This document shows, piece after piece, positions 1 to 10,546 of a stretch of 64,000 nt of DNA; within the stretch, counting starts at the first letter, position 1, and the number at the start of each line of letters is the position of its first letter. The notes under the pieces were generated by a model. That model saw only the letters and a program-made list of their open reading frames with translations. It was not told the DNA's origin and ran no database searches. Source of the stretch: Blepharisma stoltei (lineage: Eukaryota > Ciliophora > Heterotrichea > Heterotrichida > Blepharismidae); NCBI GenBank assembly GCA_914767885.1, contig CAJZBQ010000063.1, positions 248,001 through 312,000 of the forward strand. The letters are read 5' to 3'. The position numbers and the translations under genes are program-made.

Positions 1-2978
1 AAAGGATACTATGGAGCATGAGAGACTTCAAAACTTTTACTTTTGAAATTTTGATTCCAATGTCTTTAATCACAATTGGAATAATTTTTCTCTTGATTGC
101 TGATCGATATATTGACCAAGACCCTTGGGATTTAGTAATTGACCAGTAAAGTCCGATCTCTGCTTTGGATGCGCTTGTCTGACGTCGGGAGTGCCAAATG
201 GGGAGTTGACTAACCAAAGTTTGTTGGCAAAGTCAAATCCCATCTGTCTCCTCCCGATGTCAGTCAAGCCCGATCCAAAGCCAGGATCAGACTATATGAT
301 ACCCCTCAAAATATCCTGTACCCAGACAATATAAATGACTATACTTCTCAGCTGATGTCCTCTTTAGACTCCATGGAAGATATTGACACTTCAGGCATCA
401 CAGCTGAAGATATTGAAGAATTCGACCTGCTGATATTTGAGAACCGAGAAGTTGACCCGACACGTATGGGTTCTTATTATTACTACACCATGAATTCTGA
501 TATTGACAGATATGAACCAGTAATTTTCCACAACCAGACCGCTTTTCAATCTTTACCAACCTACTACCAGCTTGTTGCATTAGAAATCTTAAAAACATAT
601 AACCCAGATCTAGAAATTTTGGTACAAAACCACCCTTTGCCTATCACAGAAAAAATGAATGAGTTCGAAGCCTCCATAAGCTCATTCATTATCACCATAA
701 TTTTCGGTCTAGGAGCTGCATTTATTCCTGCAAGTATTGTCTCTTTCATTGTAAGAGAAAAAGAAAACAACGTGAAATTCCAGCATATGATAAGTGGGGC
801 TTCTATGTGGGCGTATTGGATTTCTAATTTCATATGGGATTATGCGAAATATTTAGTCATTGCAATTTATGTATGTGTTTTAATTGTGATTGTGGACATA
901 AATATCTATGTTGATGAAGACGACCGGTATGCAGCCTTTTGACTGATTTTTATTTTATATGGCTTGAGTGTGATCCCTTTTACTTATTTAAGCAGTTTTA
1001 TTTTCACGAACCATAATACAGCACAAGTGATCACAATATCGTTTCATTTTCTTACAGGCTCTTTTTTACCAATTGTGATGATTTTTATGTGGTTTTTTGA
1101 CGACACAAGAAACTATGTCAGAGAATGGAGGTGGTTTTTTAGGCTTTTCCCAAATTTCTGCTTTGGTAATGGAATTTTGCAAATAGCGTCCCAAGAGTTT
1201 ATAGCGTATTTTGATGGTGATGAAACTGAGCCAGTGTTTTCATTAGAAGCAGCTGGAGGCGACATTTTATATCTTGGAGCCACAGCAGTAGGCTATTCAA
1301 TTTTACTGATTTTTGCAGAGTGAATTAACAATAATCGTGCTCTTGGACAGTTTATAACTCAAAGATTAGCAGGAAAGCCTTCAGAATATCTATCAGATGA
1401 AGATGTAGAATCTGAAAAGCAGCTTGCCTTAATAACAAGCCCACAAGACGTTAAAGTAAATGTAAGAGAGCTGAGAAAATTTTATGGAAGCTTATTCGGC
1501 TCAAGAGTTATTGCTGTTGAAGAAGTCAGCTTTAATATCCCAAGCCAGCAGTGCTTTTGCTTACTAGGGTCTAATGGAGCTGGCAAAACAACTGTATTTA
1601 AAATTCTTGCTGGAGAGATTATAGCAAGCTCTGGTGAAGCTTTTATAGGAGGCTACTCCATTAATACTTCATTGACTTCAGCCAGAAAATGCATAGGATA
1701 CTGTCCTCAGTTTGACGCTTTAAGTGAAAAATTGACCTGCAAAGAACACATAAGACTGTACTGTGACATCAAAGGAATTAATAAACAAAAAATCGCTGAA
1801 TTGACAAAAAATCTATTAAGAGAATTAGATTTAGAGATGTACGAGGATTATAAAATGGAAAATTTAAGCGGAGGAAATAAACGAAAACTTTCAGTAGCCA
1901 TTTCTTTAATAGGCAGCCCTGATGTAATACTTTTAGATGAGCCGTCAACTGGAATGGACCCAGAAACAAGGAAAAAACTGTGAAGAGTTTTGGGAAATTT
2001 GAAAAAGCAAAATTCTTCAGTTGTGTTGACGACCCACTCAATGGAAGAAGCTGAAGCACTTAGTGATCGGATTGCTATCATGGCTGCTGGAAGAATTAGA
2101 TGTATTGGCTCTTCTTCACATATTCGAAATAAATTCGGTCAAGGTTATGAGCTTGACGTCAAAATAAAAATCCCAAAGCAAGAAAAAATCCACATTTTGA
2201 GCAAAAAATTGGACTTAGAATTAAAAGATGCCACACAAATAAGAGAATTTCAAATTAAAAAGTGTTTGCAAGCTTTAGAAGCTGAAGACTTGGAAGAGGT
2301 ATTTAATTCAAAAAATATAGGATTTGCGATGCAGTTGAAAAATGAAGGAAGCATTGCGAGAGACTCGTTTATTTCATGAGTTATTACTGAAAAAAGAGGC
2401 TTGAAAGTGCTAAAGTGACTTAAAGGAGAGTTCAAAGATGTTGAATTAGTTGAGCATTATTTGAGCTCTTATAAATATAGAATTACTAACTCCCCCCTCT
2501 GTGAGCGAACACAAACATTAGAAAAATCCCTATTTTGCCCAAAAACCCACCCTCCGAGAGCAAAAAACAATTTTTTATGGAAAAATTTTGATATATAAGC
2601 GATAATTATTATAATGAAATCTCTAACTAATTCTGTTTAATAAACAAATCGCGTATTAAAAAATAAATTTTACAAATTAAATTAACATTTCCTTTCCAAT
2701 TATTACGAAGTGGGATTTTTTGAAATTTCGAAAAAAAAATGTTTCTATAAAAATTTATATATAAATTTAAAAAAAAAGCCAATTAATCCCATCCGTGAGC
2801 GAACAAGATTTTTTTTGTTCGCTCATGGAGCGGGGAGAGTAAGCAGGATGATAGATCGCTAGGATATCTCTTCTCTTTGGTGGAAAAATCGAAAAAATCA
2901 TTGAAGATTTCTGAGTATTCGATTTCACAAACTTCTCTTGAACAAATTTTTACTGAGTTGTCTAGTAACCCTAATTAA
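1..2978 (+). CDS. ABCA-type ABC transporter, C-terminal half (5' partial, two IESs)
   Basis: The frame from base 3 gives 824 residues after removal of two IESs (at 147-296 and 2487-2841), ending at TAA 2976-2978. Order: a membrane segment (about residues 15-35), a long lumenal loop, a block of five or so membrane helices (coded by about 680-1320), then a nucleotide-binding domain. Walker A GSNGAGKTT lies near 1567, the signature LSGGNKRKL near 1863, Walker B VILLDEPSTGMDP near 1924, and an H-loop TTHSMEEAE near 2031. The C-terminal tail has the ABCA-typical SISQTSLEQIF motif near 2915, coded only beyond the second IES. In-frame TGA at 940, 1321, 1981, 2377 and 2416 reads as Trp. Family knowledge: ABCA proteins move lipids or related substrates across membranes. 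The first half of the full transporter must lie to the left of the window. Confidence 0.93.
147..296. mobile_element. Hairpin IES in ABCA gene (148 bp excised)
   Basis: Flanked by TA at 147-148 and 295-296. The left codon frame runs into TAA at 147. Joining the two TAs gives cag TAT GAT acc, which continues in frame into the downstream ORF; both TAs sit at codon positions 1-2. The segment is nearly palindromic over its whole length: the left arm from 149 (AGTCCGATC...GCTTTGGAT) pairs with the right arm (ATCCAAAGC...GATCAGACT), and an inner arm GCTTG.CTGAC.TCGGGAG pairs with CTCCCGA.GTCAG.CAAGC. Confidence 0.92.
2487..2841. mobile_element. MITE-family IES in ABCA gene (353 bp excised)
   Basis: TA-flanked element that interrupts the last 50 codons of the ABCA gene. 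Joining the TAs at 2487-2488 and 2840-2841 gives act aag cag and restores the frame into the SISQTSLEQIF tail. The left end reads TAACTCCCCCCTCTGTGAG and the right end is its imperfect inverse (CTCATGGAGCGGGGAGAGTA). A second copy of the end motif lies about 40 bp inside the right end, forming a small terminal hairpin. This is the first of about a dozen copies in the window. Confidence 0.92.
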
Positions 2979-3297
2979 TAATTTTAATTAATTGTTAATT
3001 TAAAAAGCATTAAAGATATGAGAAATTGGATCATAATATAGTCATTATTAGATTGTATAGTTTCAGATGAAGCGTATAATTAAATAAAAGCAAACTAATT
3101 AAAGTGTTATAGAGAGATACAAGAGATTCGGGATGCCTAAGGATTGTGAAATTAAGTTTAATTTAAATACAAACCAACTTTAATAATTTCATAGAGGTTT
3201 AAGTATTTTTAACTTCTCATCATCTGCTTCTCATAGCTGTTCAATTTCTACTAATGATCTTGCTAAAACCCTTTAATATGCATATTTTAATATTAAA

Positions 3298-4017
3298 ATG
3301 TCAAATCATGTGCCCGAAATTTCAACTGCCTCTACAATTGGTTCCCCTTCTCTCCTAGAAGCAAAAAAACAGAGAAAGCAGCTTCAACAAGACGCTGCCC
3401 TCTTATCAAACCGTATCAAACTCCTTCAGCTTGAAGAAGAGCGAACCTGAAAAAAGATTGAAGAAGCCAAAAATCGAAAAAACCAAATTGAGCACTCAAA
3501 AATGCGTAACGAAAACAAACAAAAAGAAATCGAAAAACTCTACCAAACTAAAGAACAAATGAGACTAGAAGCCCAAGAAAAAATAAAAAAACTGAAATTT
3601 GAACGAAATTCAGGGAAAAATCGAAATGTTGAGTCGATTCAAAACACAAAAAAAGATTGCTACAAATATGGGAGAGAATGAAAAGTTTACAGTCTGCAAC
3701 AGAGGATACTTACAAATCAGGCTTATAGGGAAAAAAACAAGCAAAGAGCAATGAGTGTTAAATTAGAAGAAAGGCATCGGCAAATGAAGTTAAAGAAAAT
3801 GGGGAATCGGAGAGAAGAGGAAAATAAAGAAGATTATTTGCAGAGGGTCAAACAAGAGGAAGAGGCTAAAAAGCAGCTGGAGAGGCAAGTGATGGAAATG
3901 GAGCTGATAGAAATGGAACTGATAAGAAAACTACAGCAAACTCAAATGATCCAGCAAGAAGCTATTTCTGATTTAGAAAAAGCAGTTTCGTATAAGCCTG
4001 GATCAGTGCAAGATTAG
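3298..4017 (+). CDS. Coiled-coil protein of unknown function
   Basis: A continuous frame of 239 residues from ATG 3298 to TAG 4015-4017, with Trp codons TGA at 3448 and 3679. After a short Ser/Thr-rich head (MSNHVPEISTAS) almost the whole protein is Lys/Glu/Gln/Arg-rich helix with heptad-like spacing, including KKQRKQLQQD and EEAKKQLERQVMEME. No catalytic motif, signal peptide or membrane segment is visible. Such proteins in ciliates are often cytoskeletal or basal-body parts, but nothing here shows that. It lies about 320 bp downstream of the ABCA gene on the same strand and 40 bp from the end of the convergent NYN/LOTUS gene. Confidence 0.8.
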
Positions 4018-4057
4018 TAATATTTATATAAACCAAAGTTATTAACTCTATTAGAGT

Positions 4058-6274
4058 TTAAGCTCTTAGGTTAGCATTTTTCGAAAAAAATGGTGTCGCA
4101 TCCGGGTCGAGCTTTGAAGTTTTCTTCTTAGGATTCTCAGTCAAATCCTCGTCAGATAGAAGGTCATAAATAAACTTGAGTTGGTGATGATTTTCAGGCT
4201 CTTCTGACGTCGTCTCGATTTCATTTATAGAATTCTTCAGCTCCTGGTTGCTTTTTAGGAAAATTGGGGGCAAATTGTGAGCCAAAAACGGCTTTTCTAA
4301 ATCTAAAGGATTTTCTAGTGTAAAATTGAACTCTAATTGTTTGGGCTGCAGATGGTTTAGGAACAGAAAGTCATCCAAGGATTTGCTGCTATAATTATTC
4401 CAGTCTATGCATCCAAACTTAGAAACTAAGTGTTCTTCTAGATGAGTGTAATCGGAGAATTTAAGGATTTCTGATACAATTTCTTCAATAGTAACTTCAT
4501 TACTCAAAAACGCAAAAGGTTGATTTGTCGCACCTTTCTCCACTTTGACATTTTTAATTGTCCTCAAAAAGTCTTTTAATTTGGAAAACCCAAATTTCGT
4601 TATATCTAAATGCATAGAAAACCTCTTTTTTAAATGCAAAGGAATCTGGGCGAGTGGAAGCCCAGCTTTTTCATCTTTTAAAATTTCAATGATATTTTTT
4701 CTGATGTCTTCTAGTTTAGAGTCTATTTTTAAATCTTCGATTTTATTTTCGACTGTGGAAGATAAAACTAATAGAGCTTTTTGGTACCTTATAACATCTT
4801 CATCAATAGCTAACTGCACCATGTAGCTCAATTTTCCTAATGAACATTCTTGTAAAAGCTTCGGCCCGAAGAATTTTATTAATTGAGCACATCCATATCT
4901 CCCTCCAGGAATTGCAGTGCTGGCTTCTGATTCAGTTTTATAATAACTTTCGCAAAATGCTATTAAAGTATTTCATTCATGGGTATTTTTCATATTAAGA
5001 GGATCCCCTGTTCTTATGTATTGGTCATAAGAAAATCATTGATCTTCTCTTGGGAAAACTAAAAATGTTGTGGATTCGTTTTGAGGGTCGTCTATTTCTG
5101 AAATCAAGTAATTCTGGCTATTTTTGCATTTTTCTAATAAATTTCGCCATTGAGAATTAGTTGGCTTGAAATCAAAAGCTTCTTTGATTCTTGACTGGAT
5201 GGTTCTTTCAATTGGAAGCATTTCGTCGATTTTTAAGGATTTAAGCACCCATTGCAGACTTTCCAAGCTTAAACTTTCAAGCTTCAGGCCAATGAAGTCT
5301 TTTGGATTCAGGCCTCCAAATTGTTTTCTGCTTAAAAACAAGATCCCTAAGTTGCAAGTCTGGTTCAGCACTTCAGATGATTTTTCGTAGCTTAGTCCAT
5401 ATTTTATTGAAAAATCATTTATAAACCACTCGAGGTCTATCGTCATCTGTCCATGTTTTACAAAGGACTTCAATCTTTTTGCCACTAAATCATGGTATTG
5501 GTTTTGTCCACGTTTTACAGTAAATTGTTGTCGGTCGCTGCAAGATTCCATTAAGTCTCCTGTTTTGCAAAGTTTTGGCTGGTCTGGATTAGAAATTTGA
5601 GGATCTTGGTAATTGACAATTCGATAAAACCCGAATGGAATTGGAAGCAGCTGTATATTTTTTATTTCTAATGGAGAAATGGACTGTGAAAAAAGAAGGG
5701 TTACGTTTGGAAAATTATTCTGAATTTGTGTCAAATGGGGCTTCATATAAGCTGCATATCCACTTAGTATCAAAATATGGGTCAGATATTTTCCAGCAGA
5801 TAAGGAAAGCTCTAGAATAAATGTTTGCAAGTCTTTAAGCTCGTTCGAGACGATCAATTCAATGCCAAATTCATTAAACACACTACTCCATTTTTGGTAG
5901 CTATCCCCAAAGGCCTTGATTTCTGCTATATTATCATAAAGTGTTCTTATATTTTTCAAGACGGTTTCAACGTCTTCTTTTTTACTCACTCGACAGGAAT
6001 GCAAGTCCCAAAACACTGAAACCTTGCTGACAAAGGATGTAGGCTCCAAGGCATGATCAGGATGATTTTTGGTACAGTTTTCGCAAAGAGGGACTTCGCA
6101 GGTTCAGCATCTTTTTTGGGCTACAGATTTGCAGTGCTTACATATGAGCTGTCTGACATGGAGTTTTCGCTTTCCACCCCTATGAATGGATTCAGAACAA
6201 TCTTTGCAAAATAGCTCATCACATTCTGAACATACAAGAGTGGCCGTTAAACAGTTGCACTCCTCACAATGCAT
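4058..6274 (-). CDS. B-box / NYN nuclease / LOTUS (OST-HTH) protein, MARF1-like
   Basis: One uninterrupted 738-residue frame from ATG 6274-6272 to TAA 4058-4060, using TGA for Trp at three or more sites. Residues 1-75 hold paired-cysteine zinc motifs (CEEC, CSEC, CKDC, CKHC, CENC with a following NHPDH) like a double B-box. Next, from about residue 85, comes a NYN/PIN-like domain beginning VSVFWDLHSC, where the Asp after Trp is a conserved metal-binding position. The C-terminal third contains a clear OST-HTH/LOTUS domain (about 50 residues around LPLAQIPLHLKKRF and FGFSKLKDFLRTI). In animals MARF1-type proteins pair NYN with LOTUS to bind and cleave RNA in germ cells. The B-box front end is unusual. 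Function is inferred from domains. Confidence 0.85.
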
Positions 6275-7080
6275 TTGGATTTATATGATTTGAGACTTTT
6301 TTAAATTTCGATGAATAAATGGACTACTTATCAGAATTAATACTTTAATGCTGTTCATATATAATTTATTTATTGTAAAACTTCTATTTATTAAAATCAT
6401 AATTATATATCTAAATTTCAATTAAGGGGTTAAGAAGATGACGGGGAATGAATAATTTTGTTGAAAAATAATTTTAGAATATTAGCGAAGAATTAAGAAT
6501 AATTTAGGTGCGCTTTATTAAATAAAGTTGATAACATCTTATAATTGATATAAAATTTAAAGCTACTAAAAATTTTGCCCGCTAAGCAAGGGGAAGGGAA
6601 TGATCATCATAATGCAAAGAGAAATCGTCAGATTTCTTATAAATATGGCAACCCTTCAGTCATTTTTATAAACCTTAGCTATATTTATTATTTCAAAGAA
6701 AATATCTAAATTAAAAATATATTCATTCGGAAATATCATTTTTCTATAATCATAATATAAGATAAATATTCTTATGCCATGTTATTTTGGGGCTTCGAAT
6801 AAAATAGCTTTCTTTAGCTCCTCTGCTGAGGCTGCCCATCAATTAGAAGATCGTAACATTAGTCAAGTTCTTTTAATCTTTCAGCATTTTCTTTAAGGAG
6901 GGCTAAGATATTAGTCTAAAGGAATAATTTTTTAAAGTCCGATCCAAAATTTAATCGAAGCTATTAATGAAGAATTCAAAGTTATATAAATAGCTTAAAA
7001 AATATATTAAACAGCAGCTATTCATATGGAATTTCAATTTATTTGAATTTTGATTATACCTTTTATTTAATTAATCTAAA
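6275..7080. other. Intergenic, AT-rich, no gene recognised
   Basis: About 800 bp between the start of the NYN/LOTUS gene and the start of the E2 gene, so it must hold both divergent promoters. Mostly A/T. A slightly GC-richer patch near 6790-6900 (CTCCTCTGCTGAGGCTGCCC) gives no usable frame. No terminal repeats of the MITE family are visible. Confidence 0.5.
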
Positions 7081-8030
7081 ATGGAAATTGAGCTCAATCC
7101 TCGAGTTCTAAATATTTTAGCTCGTCAGGTCAATAGACTTCAACAGGAAAATCTTGAAGGAGTCAAGCCTATATTAAATGAAGACAACATTGCAGATGTT
7201 CAAGCTGATATTATAGGTCCTGATAAATCAAATGGCCTTTTAGTTAAGAGAAATTAGTTCATGGAATTTTATTTATAGAGATGAGTTTTCTCTGGAGAAT
7301 TCTGCACAGCAACGGTGATTTAACTTTGGTCATGAGGCCAGGAAACTGCTCCGAGTGCATCAAGAGGCTTAAGGTTTTTCCTCTCAACACACCAGAGAAA
7401 AGGGTAGCCCTCAGGCGGAATGCGCGCGGGAGCTGAGTAAGGCAAAGCGAGTGAAACGCGCGCCATGAGGCTTTTATGATTTCTGAGTCAATCTGAAATA
7501 TGGGTGACGTCGGAGTCCCGGGTGACGCCATAATTTTAGAGCTAAAGGGTGCCGCACCCTAGTCGCCATGCTGAAGAAGTTAAAACGCTAATAATTAAAC
7601 TACCTAGGCCTAATATATTATAGGTCCTGAGGAAACCCCTTATCATGGCGGAATTTTTCGATGCAAGCTTGAATTCCCTGCCGATTTCCCAAACAGCCCT
7701 CCAAAAGGCTACTTTTTGACAAAGATTTTTCATCCTAACATATCAAATGGAGGAGAAATTTGTGTGAATACTTTAAAAAAAGATTGAAATCCAACTAATT
7801 GGTCGCTCTCTAACATTTTGCAAGTTGTTAGATGCTTATTGCTTGAACCCTTTCCAGAATCAGCATTAAATGAAGAAGCAGGAAGAATGTTCATGGAAAA
7901 CTATCAAGAGTACTTTAGATATGCTAAGCTTTATACATCGATTCATGCAATGCCAAAAGCTGTTCATGCTCCAGTTCGAAAAATGCAGACTCAGCTTGAC
8001 TATATCAAAAAATGGATACGCAGAGTTTAA
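7081..8030 (+). CDS. Ubiquitin-conjugating enzyme E2, UBE2S-like (one IES)
   Basis: After removal of 407 bp between 7212 and 7620 the gene encodes 180 residues (543 bp including TAA 8028-8030). The N-terminus [15 protein letters not shown], the DIQA-like segment [10 protein letters not shown], the [16 protein letters not shown] block and the active-site segment [12 protein letters not shown] (Cys92) mark an E2 of the UBE2S type. Family knowledge: UBE2S extends Lys11-linked ubiquitin chains with the anaphase-promoting complex. The C-terminal tail here is short (ends IKKWIRRV). TGA at 7785 is Trp in KKDWNP. Without IES removal the N-terminal 60 codons run into TAG. Confidence 0.93.
7212..7620. 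mobile_element. SINE-like IES in E2 gene (407 bp excised, 16-bp target repeat)
   Basis: The segment lies between two copies of ATATTATAGGTCCTGA, at 7208-7223 and 7615-7630. Keeping one copy gives gat att ata ggt cct gag gaa and a normal E2. The interior is GC-rich against an AT-rich host. It matches the insertion at 16334-16786 in reverse orientation: the shared start (AAAT.AAATGGC, AGAAATTAG, CATGGAATTTTATTTATAG) is followed by AGGCGGAA..CGCGC.GGAGCTGAGT and GGTGACGCC/AGGGTGCCGCAC. The target repeat has three TA dinucleotides that can serve as the excision point. Confidence 0.88.
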
Positions 8031-9030
8031 AATCTTTTCTAAAAAATTATTGAAAAATTTGAAATTTTATTGTTTTGTTTTAACATTCTAATAATTGAAT
8101 GATTTTATTGTAAGAATATATAGAGTAGCTTTTTAGTGCTTTTCAATAAGAAACACTTCATAATTTGCTTATGTTGCTTAAAAATTTTATTTTTAGAAAA
8201 TTAATGCACTTAAAGAGCAAGAAACTTAAACATAACTTATTATTCATTTGATTGATTCAGCAATATGCACTAAAATGTCGAGATGATCAGCCCGCCTTCT
8301 TAACTCCTGTAGTTGATATCCGGCAGGGTGCAAATGGACTTGAGGAATGCAGAATGGAGTGAGAATGTACATCCCAGAACGATGTCACGATGTCATGAAG
8401 CGCGAATTAGCAAGCAAGTGGGAAAGCACTAGGGAAGAAGTTAGTCCTTCAGGAATCACAGTGGACTTTTCGATAAAGTTAAATTAAGATTAAAATTAAA
8501 TTCAGCTTGGATTAATTTTTAAAATAATGTGAACTGGTCTTTATAAAAGTCACTTTGCTGTTCAATTAAAAAAACTTTGCATTACTTAAGCGCAAATATT
8601 CATCAGAATTAATATAAAAATTGTATTGAATCATTGATAAAATTGATATACGTTAAGTGTGGGGTAGATTTACTAATCCTGGTAACTATAACTAGTAAAA
8701 CATTAATTATAATTATTTACTAATTTAAAGTCCACAGATAATGTATCTCCTCAAGGTGATCAGTCAACTGAATAAATTAATGCCAGCATTTCTATGTAAT
8801 ATCAAAAAGATGTGCAATAGGTCATATAATATCTCAAAAAAGCCAAATGCATTTCTGGAAATGCCAGTTTTTGAAAGCAGCATTCAAATTTAAATTAATA
8901 AGTAATTATATTTTTCTATTACAATTCATATGATATCTGAATATTCGTAGCATCTTCATTTATTGTTTTTTTACTTTCCCGTTATATTCTTCCACACTTA
9001 TCTTTATAATCTTACAAATAATAAGTTATC
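8031..9030. other. Intergenic with a GC-rich patch
   Basis: About 1 kb between the E2 and phosphatase genes. A GC-richer block at about 8280-8470 resembles the SINE-like insertions in base composition, but I could not identify flanking target repeats. The rest is AT-rich, with no frame I can assign. Confidence 0.45.
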
Positions 9031-10481
9031 ATGGAAAATCCAATAATTGAAGGCTCCTGCAGAGAACGTGACATATCATACAAGTTTTTAGCCGAACATA
9101 CTGAGCTAAGTGAGCTTGAAGCTGGAATTCCTTATAAAGAGAAGAAATAAATTGATAGTATTGGACTCCAAGGCGTACCTGATGGGGACTGGCGCGATGG
9201 GCAGCGAAAGATGCTCCTAGTGATGAAATATAGAACTATCTTAATGGAAAGCTGCTGAAGCAGAGTTTTTTTCTCCCCCAAAGTTTTTTATTGCCCCTAC
9301 TCGATGGTCTAGACAAGTTTTGCCTCAATAGTTTCTTCTCACCGGGATCATCAGGGCAGTTTGAGACGGTGGCTCTGCTCTAAACAGCTAATCCTTGTAC
9401 AACTGGTTCAGGCCAGAAATCCAAAAGAGCAGCGGTCAACTTAGCATATGGCCACCTCAATTTCTCAACTTACTAACTTATAAAGAGTTTTTCTTCCACA
9501 GCAAAGCAAGAGATAAAGACTTAGAGTTTCGAGTGCTCAAGCGGATTACGGAGACTCGGAAACATGCAGAATGTCTTGTCGAAAATTCTGCCATGACTTG
9601 CTCTATGAACCGTTATGCTGATATTCTTCCATATAAAGACACACTAGTCCACGTTCCAGGCTACTCGTACATTAACGCAAATTTCGTGGATGGAGCATGC
9701 TCAGGCTCCGAACAAATGATAATTGCCACCCAGGGCCCGCTTCACAGGACAATGGAAGCTTTCTGGGCGATGGTTTGAGAATATGAGGTTTCCCTCATAA
9801 TTATGATGTGCAACTTATTAGAAGACGGGATGGTGAAATGTGAAGAATATTTTCCAAGCGAAAATAATATATATTTATATGACAAATAGCCAATAAGAAG
9901 CATTTTTTGGGCAGCTAAATAGCCAAATGATCCAAAAATTACTCCTTAATAGGCTATTTATCATAAATTATTATATACAATGCGATGTCTTTGAGATATC
10001 ACTCGCGAAAAGCACAAATAAATACCCATTTTTGATAGAAAGGGTTCTCATTATGACCCATGTCCCTACTCAAGAAACAAGAATTATCACTCATTTACAA
10101 AGCACAGCCTGGCCAGACCAAGGTGTCCCGTCACTTGCTGACGAGTTTAGCTCTATCAATTATATGATTTCGTTGATAAAGAAAAAGTGGCTGGCAAATA
10201 GATCAAAAATCGTTGTACATTGCTCTGCTGGAATAGGAAGGACAGGAGTCCTTGTAGGAATTTTTAACGTTGTAACAGCTCTTGAAGAGTTACTTGAAAA
10301 AGAAGCTGAAGACGAAAACGTGGAGCCAAGAGTTTCAATTTTTGGAGCGGTAAGAAGACTGAGAGAGCAGCGATGGGGCATGGTTGCGAATGTGAAACAG
10401 TATAAATTTATTTATAAGTTTATGGAGTATTGGATCACTTCATTTTTGTCACATCAGCAACAAATCGGACAGTCATTATAA
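9031..10481 (+). CDS. Protein tyrosine phosphatase, classical type (two IESs)
   Basis: Removal of IESs at 9133-9480 and about 9876-9965 gives 338 residues from ATG 9031 to TAA 10479-10481. Motifs follow the classical PTP order: the phosphotyrosine loop region MNRYADILPYKDT, INANFVDG, IATQGPLHRTMEAFWAMVWE, the WPDQGVP loop (near 10110) and the P-loop VHCSAGIGRTG (near 10217, HCX5R with Cys nucleophile). The final helix MVANVKQYKFIYKFMEYW supplies the Q-loop region. There is no signal peptide or membrane segment, so it is a cytosolic single-domain enzyme that dephosphorylates phosphotyrosine. TGA at 9776 is Trp. All key residues are present. Confidence 0.92.
9133..9480. mobile_element. SINE-like IES in PTP gene (346 bp excised, 11-bp target repeat)
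   Basis: Two copies of CTTATAAAGAG (9131-9141 and 9477-9487) flank the segment. With one copy kept, cct tat aaa gag ttt ttc reads straight into KEFFFHSKARDKDLEF and the PTP domain; retained, the frame stops at TAA 9148-9150. The interior is GC-richer than the host and has no long palindrome. TA dinucleotides inside the repeat allow TA-directed excision. Confidence 0.86.
9876..9965. mobile_element. Short inverted-repeat IES in PTP gene (about 88 bp)
   Basis: The PTP frame stops at TAG 9887 and resumes in another frame from about 9966. Inverted arms AAATAGCC (9884-9891) and GGCTATTT (9952-9959) extend to TATGAcAAATAGCC / GGCTATTTATCATA. Joining TA 9876-9877 to TA 9964-9965 removes 88 bp and gives IYLNYYIQCDVFEIS in frame. 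Other TA pairs with the same frame effect (79 or 91 bp) cannot be excluded. Confidence 0.75.
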
Positions 10482-10546
10482 TTATGTAATTAATAGATTT
10501 ATTATATAAAAATGATTTAAAGCGATATAAGAAATGCTAAAATCAA

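Noticed and set aside
9876-9965. Explaining the PTP frame break by a 15-16 nt intron
   Set aside because: The break spans about 80-90 bp with inverted ends AAATAGCC/GGCTATTT, which suits an IES and not a tiny intron.
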